Source: Eublepharis macularius (taxonomy: Eukaryota > Chordata > Lepidosauria > Squamata > Eublepharidae). Taken from it: a DNA stretch of 64,000 nucleotides. Location: assembly GCF_028583425.1 (NCBI RefSeq), contig NC_072802.1, positions 18,361,926-18,425,925 on the forward strand, in the 5' to 3' direction. Below are positions 32,028 to 43,068 of this stretch, one piece after another. Every line of letters starts with the position of its first letter. Position 1 is the stretch's first letter. The notes below the pieces were generated by a model. The model was not told where the DNA came from. It did not search any database and saw only the letters and a list, made by a program, of their open reading frames with translations. Both the position numbers and the translations under genes were made by a program.

Positions 32028-32238
32028 TTGGTGGTGGTAGAGTGTGCCCTCAGGTCATAGCTGACTTATGGTGACCCCTGGTGGGATTTTTGTGACAAGA
32101 GAGGTGGTTTGCCCTTGCCTGCCTCTGCAATCCTCGGGTTCATTGGAGGTCTCCCATCCAGTTACTGATCAAGGACGACCCTGCATAGCTTATGAGATCT
32201 GACGAGATCAGGCTCAGCTGGGTTATCCAGGTCAGGAC
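32028..32238 (-). mobile_element. 5S rRNA-derived SINE (SINE-5S), minus strand
   Basis: The tail comes first (gagtgtgccctcaggtcatagctgacttatggtgacc). The complement of the 5S head (ggaggtctcccatccagttactgatcaaggacgaccctgcatagctta... gatctgacgagatcaggctc) follows. Confidence 0.85.
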
Positions 32239-33106
32239 AAGATCTAGCCTTACAAGGTGGTAATCAGAGTGATTCTGGGAAGGGAATAGTGCCCTTTAAT
32301 TTTTTTAAAAAGTAAAAAAATCTGACTACCGGCATCTAACATAATGAGATCCATTAGATGGATCTTCTGTAAACCTTTCACTGCCTGCGAATGGCCAGTT
32401 TCCATTTCTCTTGTGATCAGGAAATGTACACCGACTGCCATTTTAAAAATGTGTTTACCAAAAACTGAGTTTTCAGTGTGCCAAGAAAAAGTGCCTCCTT
32501 CTGCCATTTTCTTGCAAGAGCATCCTTGAAGATGAGGTCTTGCAACAGAATCATTCAGGGTGGAAGTTCAGCGCTGTAATTTGGGATAAGGCCTGCTGGC
32601 TCCAGGTGGCCCACAGGAACGCCTGCATCACTTCTAAGAGCTAACCTAGGCTCAGAGATGCCAAGCCCCACGATTTCGTCCACCAGTTGTATCACATGCC
32701 ATGAACGCAACAGCACTATACCATTGCCTAGCGGGTTCCTCTGTGTTTTTGGCAGGAAAATTCATGACCCAGTAGCTCAATTCACTCAGTGAGTACTGCT
32801 AGGAAATATTCTAGGAGTCGGTGGGGCATTCTTCACAGGGAACATAAGTCTTATAATGCATGTAGTACGTAGAACAGCTTCAAGTGTGAAGAAAACCTGT
32901 GGTCAGAAAATGATCTTGGACCTCCAGCACACCTCAGTTTGGCCATCTTCCCTTTATTTCCTGTGGCCTTTTATGATGCTTCAAAGGAAGGGGAACCCTC
33001 CCAATCCCAGTTAAATGGAGCCTTGATGTTCTCACCGCAGTAGTGGATGAATGGTCACAAGCACATCCTTCCACTTGGAGGCCAAGAATTTGTGTTTTTA
33101 AAAATT
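32239..33106. other. no recognised feature
   Basis: Nothing identifiable. Confidence 0.35.
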
Positions 33107-33114
33107 ATTATTAT

Positions 33115-33440
33115 GAGGGCTTTTTTTCTGGGAAAAGAGGTGGTGGAACTCAGTGGTGGAACTCAAGACCGCACAATGACGTCACTTTGGGTCAGCTGGA
33201 ACAAGGGGGGAGTTTTTTAAAGTTTAAATAGCCCTCGGCGAAAATGGTCACATGGCCGGTGGCCCCGCCCCCTGATCTCCAGACAGAGGGGAATTTAGAT
33301 TGCCCTCCACGCCATGGCGAGGAGGGCGATCTAACCTCCCCTCTGTCTGGAGTTCAGGGGGCGGGGCCACCGGCCATGTGACCATTTTCAAGAGGTGCCG
33401 GAACTCCGTTCCACTGCATTCCTGCTGAAAAAAAGCCCTG
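33115..33440. mobile_element. hAT MITE family A, complete, 326 bp
   Basis: Left end GAGGGCTTTTTTTCTGGG (first base changed from C), right end GAAAAAAAGCCCTG. The 8-bp duplication attattat is perfect at 33107-33114 and 33441-33448. Long subtype, carrying the cacaatgacgtcactttgggtcagctgg segment at its left instead of its right, so the variable segment is inverted relative to 13481. Confidence 0.95.
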
Positions 33441-33448
33441 ATTATTAT

Positions 33449-33965
33449 TCACTGTTTTTCCCTTGTTTACCATGACATAATTAATTGCATGCGCCCAACC
33501 ACTTGTCTCAGGATGTTTTGACTTTTTTATGTTCCTCATTCTGTGTCAGAGTTCTTCTACTGCCTTGCCTGATGTAGCCAATGAAATCAGCGATTTTAAT
33601 CTCTTGGTTATTATACTGTGCAATGCTCCTAAGTTTCTAAACACTTCTGGAATTCCCATAGACAAACATGGAAATCCAACCAAAGCAATGTGGCAAATGT
33701 CGATAGATCAGCAAAGGGAGCGTTTTTATAAAAGCTGCTAATTTATTGCAGAATCTGGCAGCCTGAACCTTGAAATGTGTACGAGTTACCCCCTTCTAGG
33801 TCTGTTGACTTCAATGGACTTGGAAAGGTGTATCTTTGCTAGGGATGGCGCTGTAAAGATCTTCCCACCCGTCCCACATGGTTCTTCCTGCATTCCTGTT
33901 TGCATGAAGTGGCATGAGATGAAGCAACCTGCAACTTCAGCTTTGCTGCAGTGGGACTTCAGCTT
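33449..33965. other. unrecognised DNA with a family E fragment
   Basis: 33786-33846 (ccttctaggtctgttgacttcaatggacttggaaaggtgtatctttgctaggg) is a degraded foldback E copy. The rest is unassigned. Confidence 0.4.
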
Positions 33966-34092
33966 CCATATCAAGCTGCCTCTTATTGAGTCAGACCATT
34001 AGCCCATCTAGCTCAGTCTTCACTCCACTGATAGCCACTTTCTAGGGTCTCCAACAGAAAAATATCTTTCCCAGCAGATCCTTTGCCTCGGT
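33966..34092 (-). mobile_element. SINE-T fragment, minus strand
   Basis: catatcaagctgcctcttattgagtcagaccattagcccatctagctcagtcttcactcc... gggtctccaacag is the complement of the SINE-T 3' half. Confidence 0.75.
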
Positions 34093-35895
34093 AGAAGAGA
34101 TCTCTTACTTACCCGGCATAACCAAGGTTCACTGGTCTCACAAAACAGCTGGACTTTAGCAAACGGTACAGAGAAATATTTATTTTATTTATAGTTTACC
34201 TTTGTCGCTGAGACTCAATAGAAGCGTCCTGAAAGGTAAAGGCCATTTGCACAATACCTGGATGGCAGGGAAAGTTGCCTCTAAGGTAGGGATGGGCAAA
34301 ATGTTCAGCTCGAGGGCCATACCCACCCACTTGGGAAGGCTTTGAGTTGGGTGCTGGCTTTTCCTGTTTCTGAGACCAGCATCTCATCGTCACTTACGGG
34401 TGACATTCAGACAAACAAATGGTGCAAGGAAGCCACTAAAGGCTACTGTGGAAGGTTGCGCTCAGATGCTGCTCTTCCTTCTGCTCTGCTAGTATGACTG
34501 GTTCTTGGCACTTGAGCTGCCTTCCAGTTTTCTGAGGGCATTGGCTTGCTGGCTGATGCTGCAGCTGGTAGGTCAATGCTCCAGTCCAACTGTTCAGCAA
34601 CTTGAGGGCCAGGTGGAAAGCTCCCATAAGCTGGATGTGGCCTCTGAATCATAATTTGTCCATCTCTGCTTTAAGAGCACATCTGGTCATGGCTTTGCCC
34701 GCAATGAATCCTGGGAAATGTAGTTTGAGGAATTCTCTCTTAGTTATTTCTGCAGTGCAATCCTTCTAAGTCTATTGAAGCCTTAGAAGGATGCAATTCT
34801 GCTTAGGACACTGCGCTACTAGCCAAAGCCTCTGGAGAGAGGGAATGGCTATTAAAATAGCTGAAATCTGTAAATGCATCCTAAGGTGATGTATCAAATG
34901 CAAAACATCGGACAACCAGGCAAAATATTTTAGTATTCAATAAATTTTGAATGCTTTTAGTTTTGACTTTTGATGAAATTGTACTGTGAGGGACAATGTA
35001 GCTAGGTGCCACTGGACTCTTGTTTTATTTTATCACTCGGAGGATCATTCACTTGGTGTGCCTTGTAGTACCAGCTGGACTTTGAAGATCAGACTTCTGT
35101 CTTTGAAACATCTGCCCATAGTATTCTCTTGTCCGAAGAAACTTTCATTGTAAAACTGATCGCATTCCTGAACCAGCTCATGTAGTCTTATACCAGCTGT
35201 CCACTTGTTCAGTTTCATTGGTTATTTTAAGTAAATCCAAGCTATACCAGCAGGTCTGGAAATGAACCCCCGAGAAGTCAGTGGGAATTCTCAAACGGAG
35301 AGGTCTTTGATTCAGAAGATGCATCACGATAGCAAAGGTGTAAAAATGCTACATGGTATGAAAAATGCCAATATGCAAAAAAAAAAAAGTCTCAGGTATA
35401 AATTGAAAAACTCTTAATATATTCAAAAGGTCTTGTATTTCTTACACAGAGGTAGTAAATCAAGTTTGAATGTCGCCCGAGGGTAATTATAGGGGATATC
35501 TGTATATATAAGATCAATGACCAGTAATGTTTTATAAAAATTTCCTTTTCATAGCTTATACTATTGTGTAGAAGTTTAAGGAGATCTGGGAATGTTTGTT
35601 GATTATGTTAAACACACTCACACAGGGAATTTATATCTCTCTACATTGCTGCTTGAGAAATGTAGATTTGTACAATATGATGTGGAAACCTCTTCTCTAG
35701 GTCTTCTTGACACATTCTGGGAATATCCCCTGTGAAAGCCCAACAGAAATGAATGAAAGTTGCTCAAGTGCACAGTTGTGTTCTTGTGAAACACTGGGTG
35801 AAATCGCAAAACACCACCTGCATAGTGGCTGCATTAAAAAAAATCATGCTGAGATAGCTCTTACCACGTGATATGTGTGCGCTTCTTGGCTACAT
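34093..35895. other. unrecognised DNA with a family E fragment
   Basis: 34751-34811 is a short foldback (ccttctaag... cttagaagg) of family E. Otherwise no gene or repeat recognised. Confidence 0.4.
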
Positions 35896-36268
35896 AGTCT
35901 ACTATGTATTACCAACAGGAACTCAGATTTCTGAACATTCCTGGAAGGATAGTAATGCTTGGTCTACTATGTATTACCAACCCGTGCTCAGATTTCTGAG
36001 CATTCCTGGAAGGATAGTAATGCTCGGTCTACTATGTATTACCAACCCATGCTCAGATTTCTGAGCATTCCTGGAAGGATAGTAATGCTCGGTCTACTAT
36101 GTATTACCAACCCGTGCTCAGATTTCTGAGCATTCCTGGAAGGATAGTAATGCTTGGTCTACTATGTATTACCAACCCGTGCTCAGATTTCTGAGCATTC
36201 CTGGAAGGATAGTAATGCTCGGTCTACTATGTATTACCAACCTGTGCTCAGATTTCTGAGCATTCCCA
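35896..36268. repeat. 65-bp minisatellite, about 5.7 copies
   Basis: Units begin at 35896, 35961, 36026, 36091, 36156 and 36221, an exact 65-bp period throughout (ctactatgtattaccaac... gatttctgagcattcctgg). Internal copies differ at only one or two bases. The first copy is more diverged and the last is truncated at cattccc. No spacers, so it is not CRISPR-like. Confidence 0.97.
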
Positions 36269-36602
36269 GATGGCAGAGCAGAGCTCAGCTTACTGTGTGC
36301 TAGAAGATACAAATGATTGGCTCTTGATGAGGTAAGAGGGGCCATTATGAGACAAATGTTTATGTGAATCCACTCACTCATTCATTGCTGTGAAGCTTAC
36401 ATGGCACAAGTTCCTGGTGTTGCACCTTTACCTCTATCTAAGCTCATGTATTTATCATCCTGGAGGTCCTTTCCCCTTCATGGAGGAGGAGAAGGGTGCC
36501 CAAAAGGGACACCTTCACCATCCACCTAATGTAATGTGTGAGTTGGTTACTCTGCACATAACCTTGATACAGATAAGCCCAGTTTGCACAAAGGGGAAGA
36601 AC
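36269..36602. other. no recognised feature
   Basis: Short unassigned interval between the minisatellite and a nested transposon pair. Confidence 0.35.
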
Positions 36603-36614
36603 TGCATGAATTGA

Positions 36615-37108
36615 TCCAGAGGAGTTAGCCATGTTAGTCTGTACCGAGCTTTTTTTCTGGGAAAAGAGGTGGCGGAACTCAGTGGTGGAACTCAGGACTG
36701 CACAATGACATCAGTTTGGGTCAGCTGGAACAAGGGGGGAATTTTTAAAAGTTTAAATCGCCCTTGGTAAAAATGGTCACATAGCCGGTGGCCCCGCCCC
36801 CTGATCTCCAGACAGAAGGGAGTTTAGATTGCCCTCAGTCTCAACTCCCCTCTGTCTGGAGATCAGGGGCAGGACCACCAGCCATGTGACCATTTTCAAG
36901 AGGTGCCAGAACTCCGTTCCACTGTGTTCCTGCTGAAAAAAAGCCCTGGTCTGTAGTAGCAAAATCGAAAAGAGTCCAGTAGCACCTTTAAGACTAACCA
37001 ACTTTACTGTAGCATAAGCTTTTGAGAATTTCGAGAACTGTGATTCTCGAAAGCTTATGCTACAGTAAAGTTGGTTAGTCTTAAAGGTGCTACTGGACTC
37101 TTCAATTT
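36615..37108. mobile_element. palindromic retroelement family F1 with 12-bp TSD, host of a nested MITE A
   Basis: The 12-bp duplication tgcatgaattga is perfect at 36603-36614 and 37109-37120. The element starts tccagaggagttagccatgttagtctg. After the nested MITE it continues with gagtccagtagcacctttaagactaacc and a mirror arm ending ggtgctactggactcttc. Short loop near 37020-37040. Without the MITE it is about 180 bp. Confidence 0.8.
36645..36948. mobile_element. hAT MITE family A inside F1, 304 bp
   Basis: Left end decayed (CGAGCTTTTTTTCTGGG), right end GAAAAAAAGCCCTG. The 8-bp duplication gtctgtac / gtctgtag (one mismatch) comes from the F1 sequence, proving insertion into a pre-existing F1 copy. 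Confidence 0.92.
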
Positions 37109-37120
37109 TGCATGAATTGA

Positions 37121-37970
37121 GCCGCTCTATGAACCAGTCCTTCCCATGGGACAACCACTTCCCGTGCTAAATTATGGGTGTAATAACCCGTAGAGTTGCC
37201 AACTGGCTCCTCCACCACGAAGAAAGGATAATCAGTCCAGTCGGTGTTAAAACCAGGTCATTGTCTTATTACCTTCAGGTATATATCTATACCAAGAGTT
37301 CTTTCTGAAGATTTTTTGTTTGTTGCTAGTATTGATACATTCAGCACTATGTTTATGTAATATCTTGCTGTCAACAGTGTTGCAAATCTGCCTGTTTATT
37401 ATACAAACCTGGAAAGGTGTAACATGCCTGATTTTAATCAATCGTTTTCACAAAATTTGCACAAAGTTTACAGCTTCAAGTAATATAATGTTGTCGGGAC
37501 ATGTGCGTAAAAGTCTAAAGTGCTTTCTTAAAGAAAATCATCTATATATCTATATTATATCTATATAAAGCCTTGAATTCTTTTTCTTTTGGTTAGAACT
37601 GTAAAAAGGTTGAAAGCGGATACTTTTATGGTATTTTGTTTAAAATGTAATTTGTGACATTTCTACCACTGAAACACATGCCACTGTTTTAAACCCACAA
37701 TGGGTTTAAAAAGTTGTAGAGTTGTCCTTCGTCATGGCGATATGTTTGTCGTATTACAGTGACCCTGCTATGTGTTTGAAAACGAAGTATGATAATTCAT
37801 GGGCCACACTCATCTATGCTGCTGGCATTAAATACGAGCCAAAGCCGACAGTCTTAAACTTTGGGGTCTCAACCCAAAGCCCTGCAGATTTTCCCACATC
37901 ATAAGCTCCCGTTCAGCAGAAGACCTATTGTGTATATGGAATTTGTACGTAACACAGGCTTCATCCTTCA
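37121..37970. other. no recognised feature
   Basis: Contains an AT-rich tract near 37538-37568 (tatctatatatc...). No gene. Confidence 0.35.
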
Positions 37971-37978
37971 GATCTGTG

Positions 37979-38237
37979 CAGGGCTTTTTTTCTGGGAAAA
38001 GAGGTGGTGGAACTCAGTGGGTTGCCCTCAGAGAAAATGGTCACATGGCTGGTGGCCCCGCCCCCTGATCTTCAGACAGAGCGGAGTTGAGATTGCCCTC
38101 CATGCTGCTGAGCGGCGCGGAGGGCAATCTCAACTCCCCTCTGTCTGGAGATCAGGGGGCGGGGCCACCAGCCATGTGACCATTTCCACAGGTTCCGGAA
38201 CTCCATTCCCCCGCGTTCCCCCTGAAAAAAAGCCCTG
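37979..38237. mobile_element. hAT MITE family A, complete, 259 bp
   Basis: CAGGGCTTTTTTTC ... GAAAAAAAGCCCTG. Duplication gatctgtg / gatctatg (7 of 8) at 37971-37978 and 38238-38245. Internal palindrome centred on gctgctgagcggcgcgg near 38105-38118. Confidence 0.93.
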
Positions 38238-38245
38238 GATCTATG

Positions 38246-40429
38246 AAGGAGACGACTCCTCATGCACAAAGAAATACATGCATAGGGCTGATCCTGTGAA
38301 GGAGCCTTTAAATGCACATTCGCACCATAAAAGTTTCTATATGTGCTGGAAGCCACCCAGCTAGGCAATCTTCATGGAGATCAAGCTAAGAGTTTAGTTT
38401 ATGCAATTGTTTTAGGATTACAGTGTAGATTTCTCACCCCAGAGACAAAGAGGAATCCAGGTCATCTGAAGGATACATATCTTCATGACTGTCATTTGGG
38501 AGATGAGTCTCGTAGCGTCAGTGCGTGCCGTCTCCTGTCATACCAGTGTGTGAATTTTTTCTTTCTCCACTGGTTTTCCCCACTGACACACATAGGAGAC
38601 AAGCACCCTGTGGGAAAACATCCCCCCCCCCCTACACACAGAGACCTTCATGAAATTTTATCAAAATGAAAAGCTCTGCAACATTTCAGGATTAAAGGCC
38701 AACTTTTGGAAGGGGGAATTATTTTAAAAAGTATGCTTTTAAGACTTGCCTTGCTCTTCTTAAAAATCTGACTGAACACTAGCAAAATCTTCTTAAAGTG
38801 AATTCAGATTAACAAATCTGAATGCAATCATCTTGCTGACAAAGGCCTTGTTTTCTAAATTCCTAAATCCAACTTACTGGGAAAATTGGAGAAAGAAATC
38901 AAACTAAAATAATGCACGTTTGAACTTTGGCAAGGCTACACGTTACTTTAAACACTCCCCCCCCATGACTTTCAATCTGTGTAGCTACCATGCTTCTCTT
39001 GAATTTGGGGGGGAGATTCCAATAGGAATAGGAGTTTGTCATTTCTACAGATCCTGCCTGTGCCTTTGGTTGCATGCTACAGTGATAAATCAGGAGTACG
39101 ATCCACATAGATCAGCCTTGTGATGTAATGGGCCCAAAGTTTGCATTAAATCATTCCTAGGAAAGAGGGAGGGGGAACCCAGGTGTCGCCTGACCCTGGA
39201 TTCTACCAATCCCTCCTTGTTTTGACCAGCATGTCTTTTTTACTAATGTCAGACACTGATTTGATGTTCCAGAAATGGAATTGTACTGTGAGGATGTAAT
39301 TCACTTGATGTGCCATCTAAAATTGTACAAAAATTGATAAAATGCTACAAAAATGTACTGATCATGTCTATTTGTAGGTCATTAGTCCATATGTTGACTA
39401 GTGCCTTTGGGTATTTGGGGACAGATCATTAAAAAAATGACCTGCTTTTAATCTGAGTGCTTGGTTTCTTTTAAAATAAGCATTCGTTCATTTCTTCTTC
39501 ATGTACAATATCTAAGCATCATTGGCAGTACACAGTAGAGATAGTGGTAGTAAAGTAATTAATTTTCGCTGTGACATTCTGCTGAAATGTCCCATTTCAG
39601 TTTTTAGGACCAGAGTTTTGCTTTTGAGGTTTCTCCCCCTCCAAAAACAATCTCCTAACTCTGAAGATGTTTTCCTTTTTACTCCAATTTGAATCCATTA
39701 TTCACCTGGACTGATTGTGCTTTGGCTTTTTGGGGCTTTGTTACAGCCTCTCACCTGTATATAGAATAATTCCAGCCAATCAGAGATCAAGCGGTGAATG
39801 TAATAGCATTACAAGCTAAATGTGAATTATATGCTGATACCAATAATGAAATTAATCAAAAGGGAGGGGAAATTTCCTGGCTTGGTCTTATGGGTGATCC
39901 TAGCCAATCAGGAAGGTGAGGGCGAGCAAAGCTTATATGAGAATCACTGCCTCGCTATCCTTGTAGCAAAGCCTTTGCCGAGTCCAATTCTGAATCAAGT
40001 CCGCAGAAAAGATGAAAAATGTTGTACCCTGCCTTTCTCATGTGGGGTCAGGGTATTTTATCTCATTTCACCAAGGGCCATAATGGACAAAACTATTTTG
40101 AGAGCCCATCAGTACATGTGCAGCAAAACAACAGGGCAAACTGTACCCCTGGGGTCATTTCAGGTCAGGGAAATGATATGGTGAGAGGCTGAAGCCCCTT
40201 CTCTACCTGTGTCTTGGTTCCAGTCTAAATTAGGGCCCTGCACATGAGGGAAATGAGTTCCCAGCAGCATAACGTGTGGCTGATTGTTCTCAATGTCAGA
40301 GCGAGGGGCAGCTCAGAACTCAATTTGCAGAAAATTGTCTGGTCCACTTTGCACCTAAACCCCACAATGAACTCCCATGAAAACACAAGCATGCAACTTT
40401 CTGTTGTTCTCATACCCTCTTAAATACCT
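38246..40429. other. no recognised feature
   Basis: About 2.2 kb of the least repetitive-looking DNA in the window. I see no exon, RNA gene or transposon. Confidence 0.35.
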
Positions 40430-40540
40430 TGCAACATTTCCTAAAGACTTCCAGTGAAGATGCTCTCCATATCTCCTCCAGAAACCCATTCCAAAAAGTG
40501 GGACCTACCACTGAAAAGAGCAGGCTCTGGTAGATGCCTC
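40430..40540 (-). pseudogene. L2 LINE C-terminal fragment, minus strand
   Basis: The complement reads, across frameshifts, as an L2-like block ('PTFWNGFLEEIWRASSLEVF'). Short, no ends visible. Confidence 0.5.
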
Positions 40541-40873
40541 ATGGAAGTCTTTTGCACTCGGTCTTTATGGCACGTTCATTGCCGTTTCACATCCAATGTT
40601 TTTCTGCCTTTTACACTTCCGAGCTAGTCATGTGACGCAGCTCTGGGCTATGTTAGGTTTTCCTTGGAGTATCTGACAACATACATATCATGACTTTTTT
40701 TTGCCTCAGATACTGACTCGCACTTGGACCAGTGAAAGTAAGCTCTTCAGGATACAGTGAAGCATTAGCACTCCATTAGCATTCCACACCCTGGGAAACC
40801 CTTACAGGATGACACAACCCACCCAACTTTCTGAGTAGATATAAATCACCTGCAAACATCTCCTCCACAGTTT

Positions 40874-41032
40874 GACACTGAGAGATCCCTGTCTTTCGGT
40901 GCTACACCTCTGAAGATGCCAGTCACAGCTGCTAGCGAAACGTCAGGAACTACAATGCCAAGACCACGGCCATACAGCCCGGAAAATCCACAATAACCAT
41001 CATTCTCCAGCTGTGAAAGCCTCTGACAATAT
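40874..41032 (+). mobile_element. palindromic retroelement family F2, single arm
   Basis: gacactgagagatccctgtctttcggtgctacacctctgaagatgcc... gcgaaacgtcaggaactacaatgccaagaccacgg... cagcccggaaaatccac plus the one-sided tail (cattctccagctgtgaaagcctctgacaat). One arm only, so this is the presumed basic unit. Confidence 0.8.
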
Positions 41033-42733
41033 AAGAATAAAATGTTTGTCTCTCCCTCCCCATTTCCTTTCCTATCGCAAGTTGATTGGCCAGAGCAGAT
41101 TTAACCACACCCACCCTCGTCAGCTCCCCTAATGCTTCTTTTGCCATTGGGCAGCAACTGTTGCACCAAGCAGCAGCTCAGCTGTGCCCATTGCTCACCT
41201 CCTCTGCTTCCTTCCCAAATGAGCAGAGGTGGTGCGGGCTCTGCCCCCTTCCTTTCTCATCTCCCCATCTGGTTTTTTTTTTACTGCTTCTAAAAGCAGT
41301 ATCATTGTGGCATTAAGCACTTTAAAACAGAATTGTGGGCATTTAACTGTCCCTTCTGATGAGTGGTTGAGCTAATACAAAACAAACAGAACAACGGCTT
41401 CGTGGAGATGGAAGCTTTCCCCAACACAAACCTAAGAAGATTATTTTCTTTAAAGCGTTCAGTTGGGACCTGGCTAAATGGAGTGATCCCCCCCCTCATT
41501 TCTGTCCTGCAGCTTTCCCTGCATGGAACCAGCTTTCTTTTATTGCTTTTGTTTTTATTGCGGGGGAGGGGGGGATCATTCTGTGAATAGTAGGCAGTGG
41601 GGGGTGGAAGGATTGGTGTTAATCTCAGTGTAGCCATTCTTGTGCTGTCTTCTAAGTAAAAAGACTCAAACTTTCAACAGTTAGGGTTTGAAATGGCAGT
41701 ACAGAGAGAGTGGAGATTCTTAGTCTTACCACGCATGCTCAAACTTTAAAAAAAGAAAGTGACGTGTATTCAATAGCCCACAAAGCTCGCAGTAGAACAA
41801 GTGAATGTAAAATGCAGCAGAGAATGTGAGACCGAATCAGGAGCAGAGAGTGTAAAAGGGAGCAGTTCAAAGCTGGTGCGATGGCTATAGGGCCAGATGC
41901 TTAGATCCATCACTTTTAAACCTGAGTGCAAAAGGGGCCATGGACAGCCCTGAATGGCTTGAAGTAAGTGGCTCACAGAATGCAAGTGGCACATGGGAAC
42001 ATCTGAACAGAACGACTCCTTTATTATTATTATTATTTATTTATCTCTCTGAAACACATGCTATACTGACTTCTTGCATTGATCCTCCTCAAAGCCTGGA
42101 ACCAGGGACCTAACCTATGTTGCATGGCATAGAATGCTGCAGGTTCAGCCACAACAGTTGCAGCCAACCTGGAAGGGATCTGTATGCTGGCTCTTTTCAA
42201 ACCACTGCTAGAAAGGATCAGTTTCAGCCAGAACTTTAATAGGCTTTCAAGGACAGCTGAGAACTCCAGCGCACGGGAAGCAGCTCTTCATTCACTGCAC
42301 AGCAATGCCGTCCTCTTCTTCCACCAGATGGTTGATTGACAGCCTACTGTACAATAGATTGCAGCCTTAAAACAGCAGGGCCTTTGTCTTTCCCTGCTTC
42401 TTCCCAGTCCTCGAAGAGGATAAAATGCAGGAGTCTGAGGAAACGCAGTGTGTGTAGCAACATCCTCTTATTGATTTTGTCACTGCTCATGATTCATTCC
42501 AGCGAGGTGCAGAGCATTATATCCCTCTGGAACATAACAACCACTTTTCAGCTGCATAAGCTCACGCAACAGGCAGTACAGAACCACAGACTGATGGGTA
42601 GTGTCTGTTCAGCAACTCTACCCAAAGCCTGTTTATAGAAACTTCTTCGATGTTGAACAGAAAAAAAATTGGAAACAGAAATTAAAAGGGTTTGGCATAG
42701 ATAAGCATATGGCTTAATGTCCATGAGGGCGAG
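41033..42733. other. no recognised feature
   Basis: Contains a T run at 41272-41281 and a short TTA repeat near 42019-42045. The rest is unassigned. Confidence 0.35.
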
Positions 42734-43068
42734 TGTCATGTCTGTGTACAGCCATGCCATGGTTGTCTGTTTGTTATATTGCTTGTGCCACAATATGCTG
42801 AAGCTATATGGCTTTACTACTAAACTGATGTGTAACTCTCTCTGCTCATTTGTAACCATATTGCAGACGTTACTTGCTTGGGACCCAGAATGGGCCTCTC
42901 CTGTTATCTTAGAGAAATATGCGAGTCTTGGCTAACCATGACCTTGATGTGTCTAGATGGCAGCTTTTACTACTCTTCCCTGATGCTGGGAATACTTTAT
43001 TGTATACCTGATGCCTAGTCATAACTGAATAAGTTATCACAGAACTTTTGTAGGCTTGCGCACCAAGC
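42734..43068 (+). mobile_element. LTR fragment, 5' two-thirds
   Basis: Starts TGTCATGTCTGTGTACAG and aligns with the solo LTR at 57336 up to acttttgtaggcttgcgcaccaa. The 3' part is missing. The short peptide-like frames shared with the other copy are LTR artefacts. Confidence 0.8.

Noticed and set aside
35896..36268. CRISPR-like array
   Set aside because: Repeats are contiguous 65-bp units with no unique spacers, in a vertebrate genome.
42717..42935. Small protein shared with the frame at 57187-57450
   Set aside because: The common part is LTR sequence present in both copies; no start or codon conservation.
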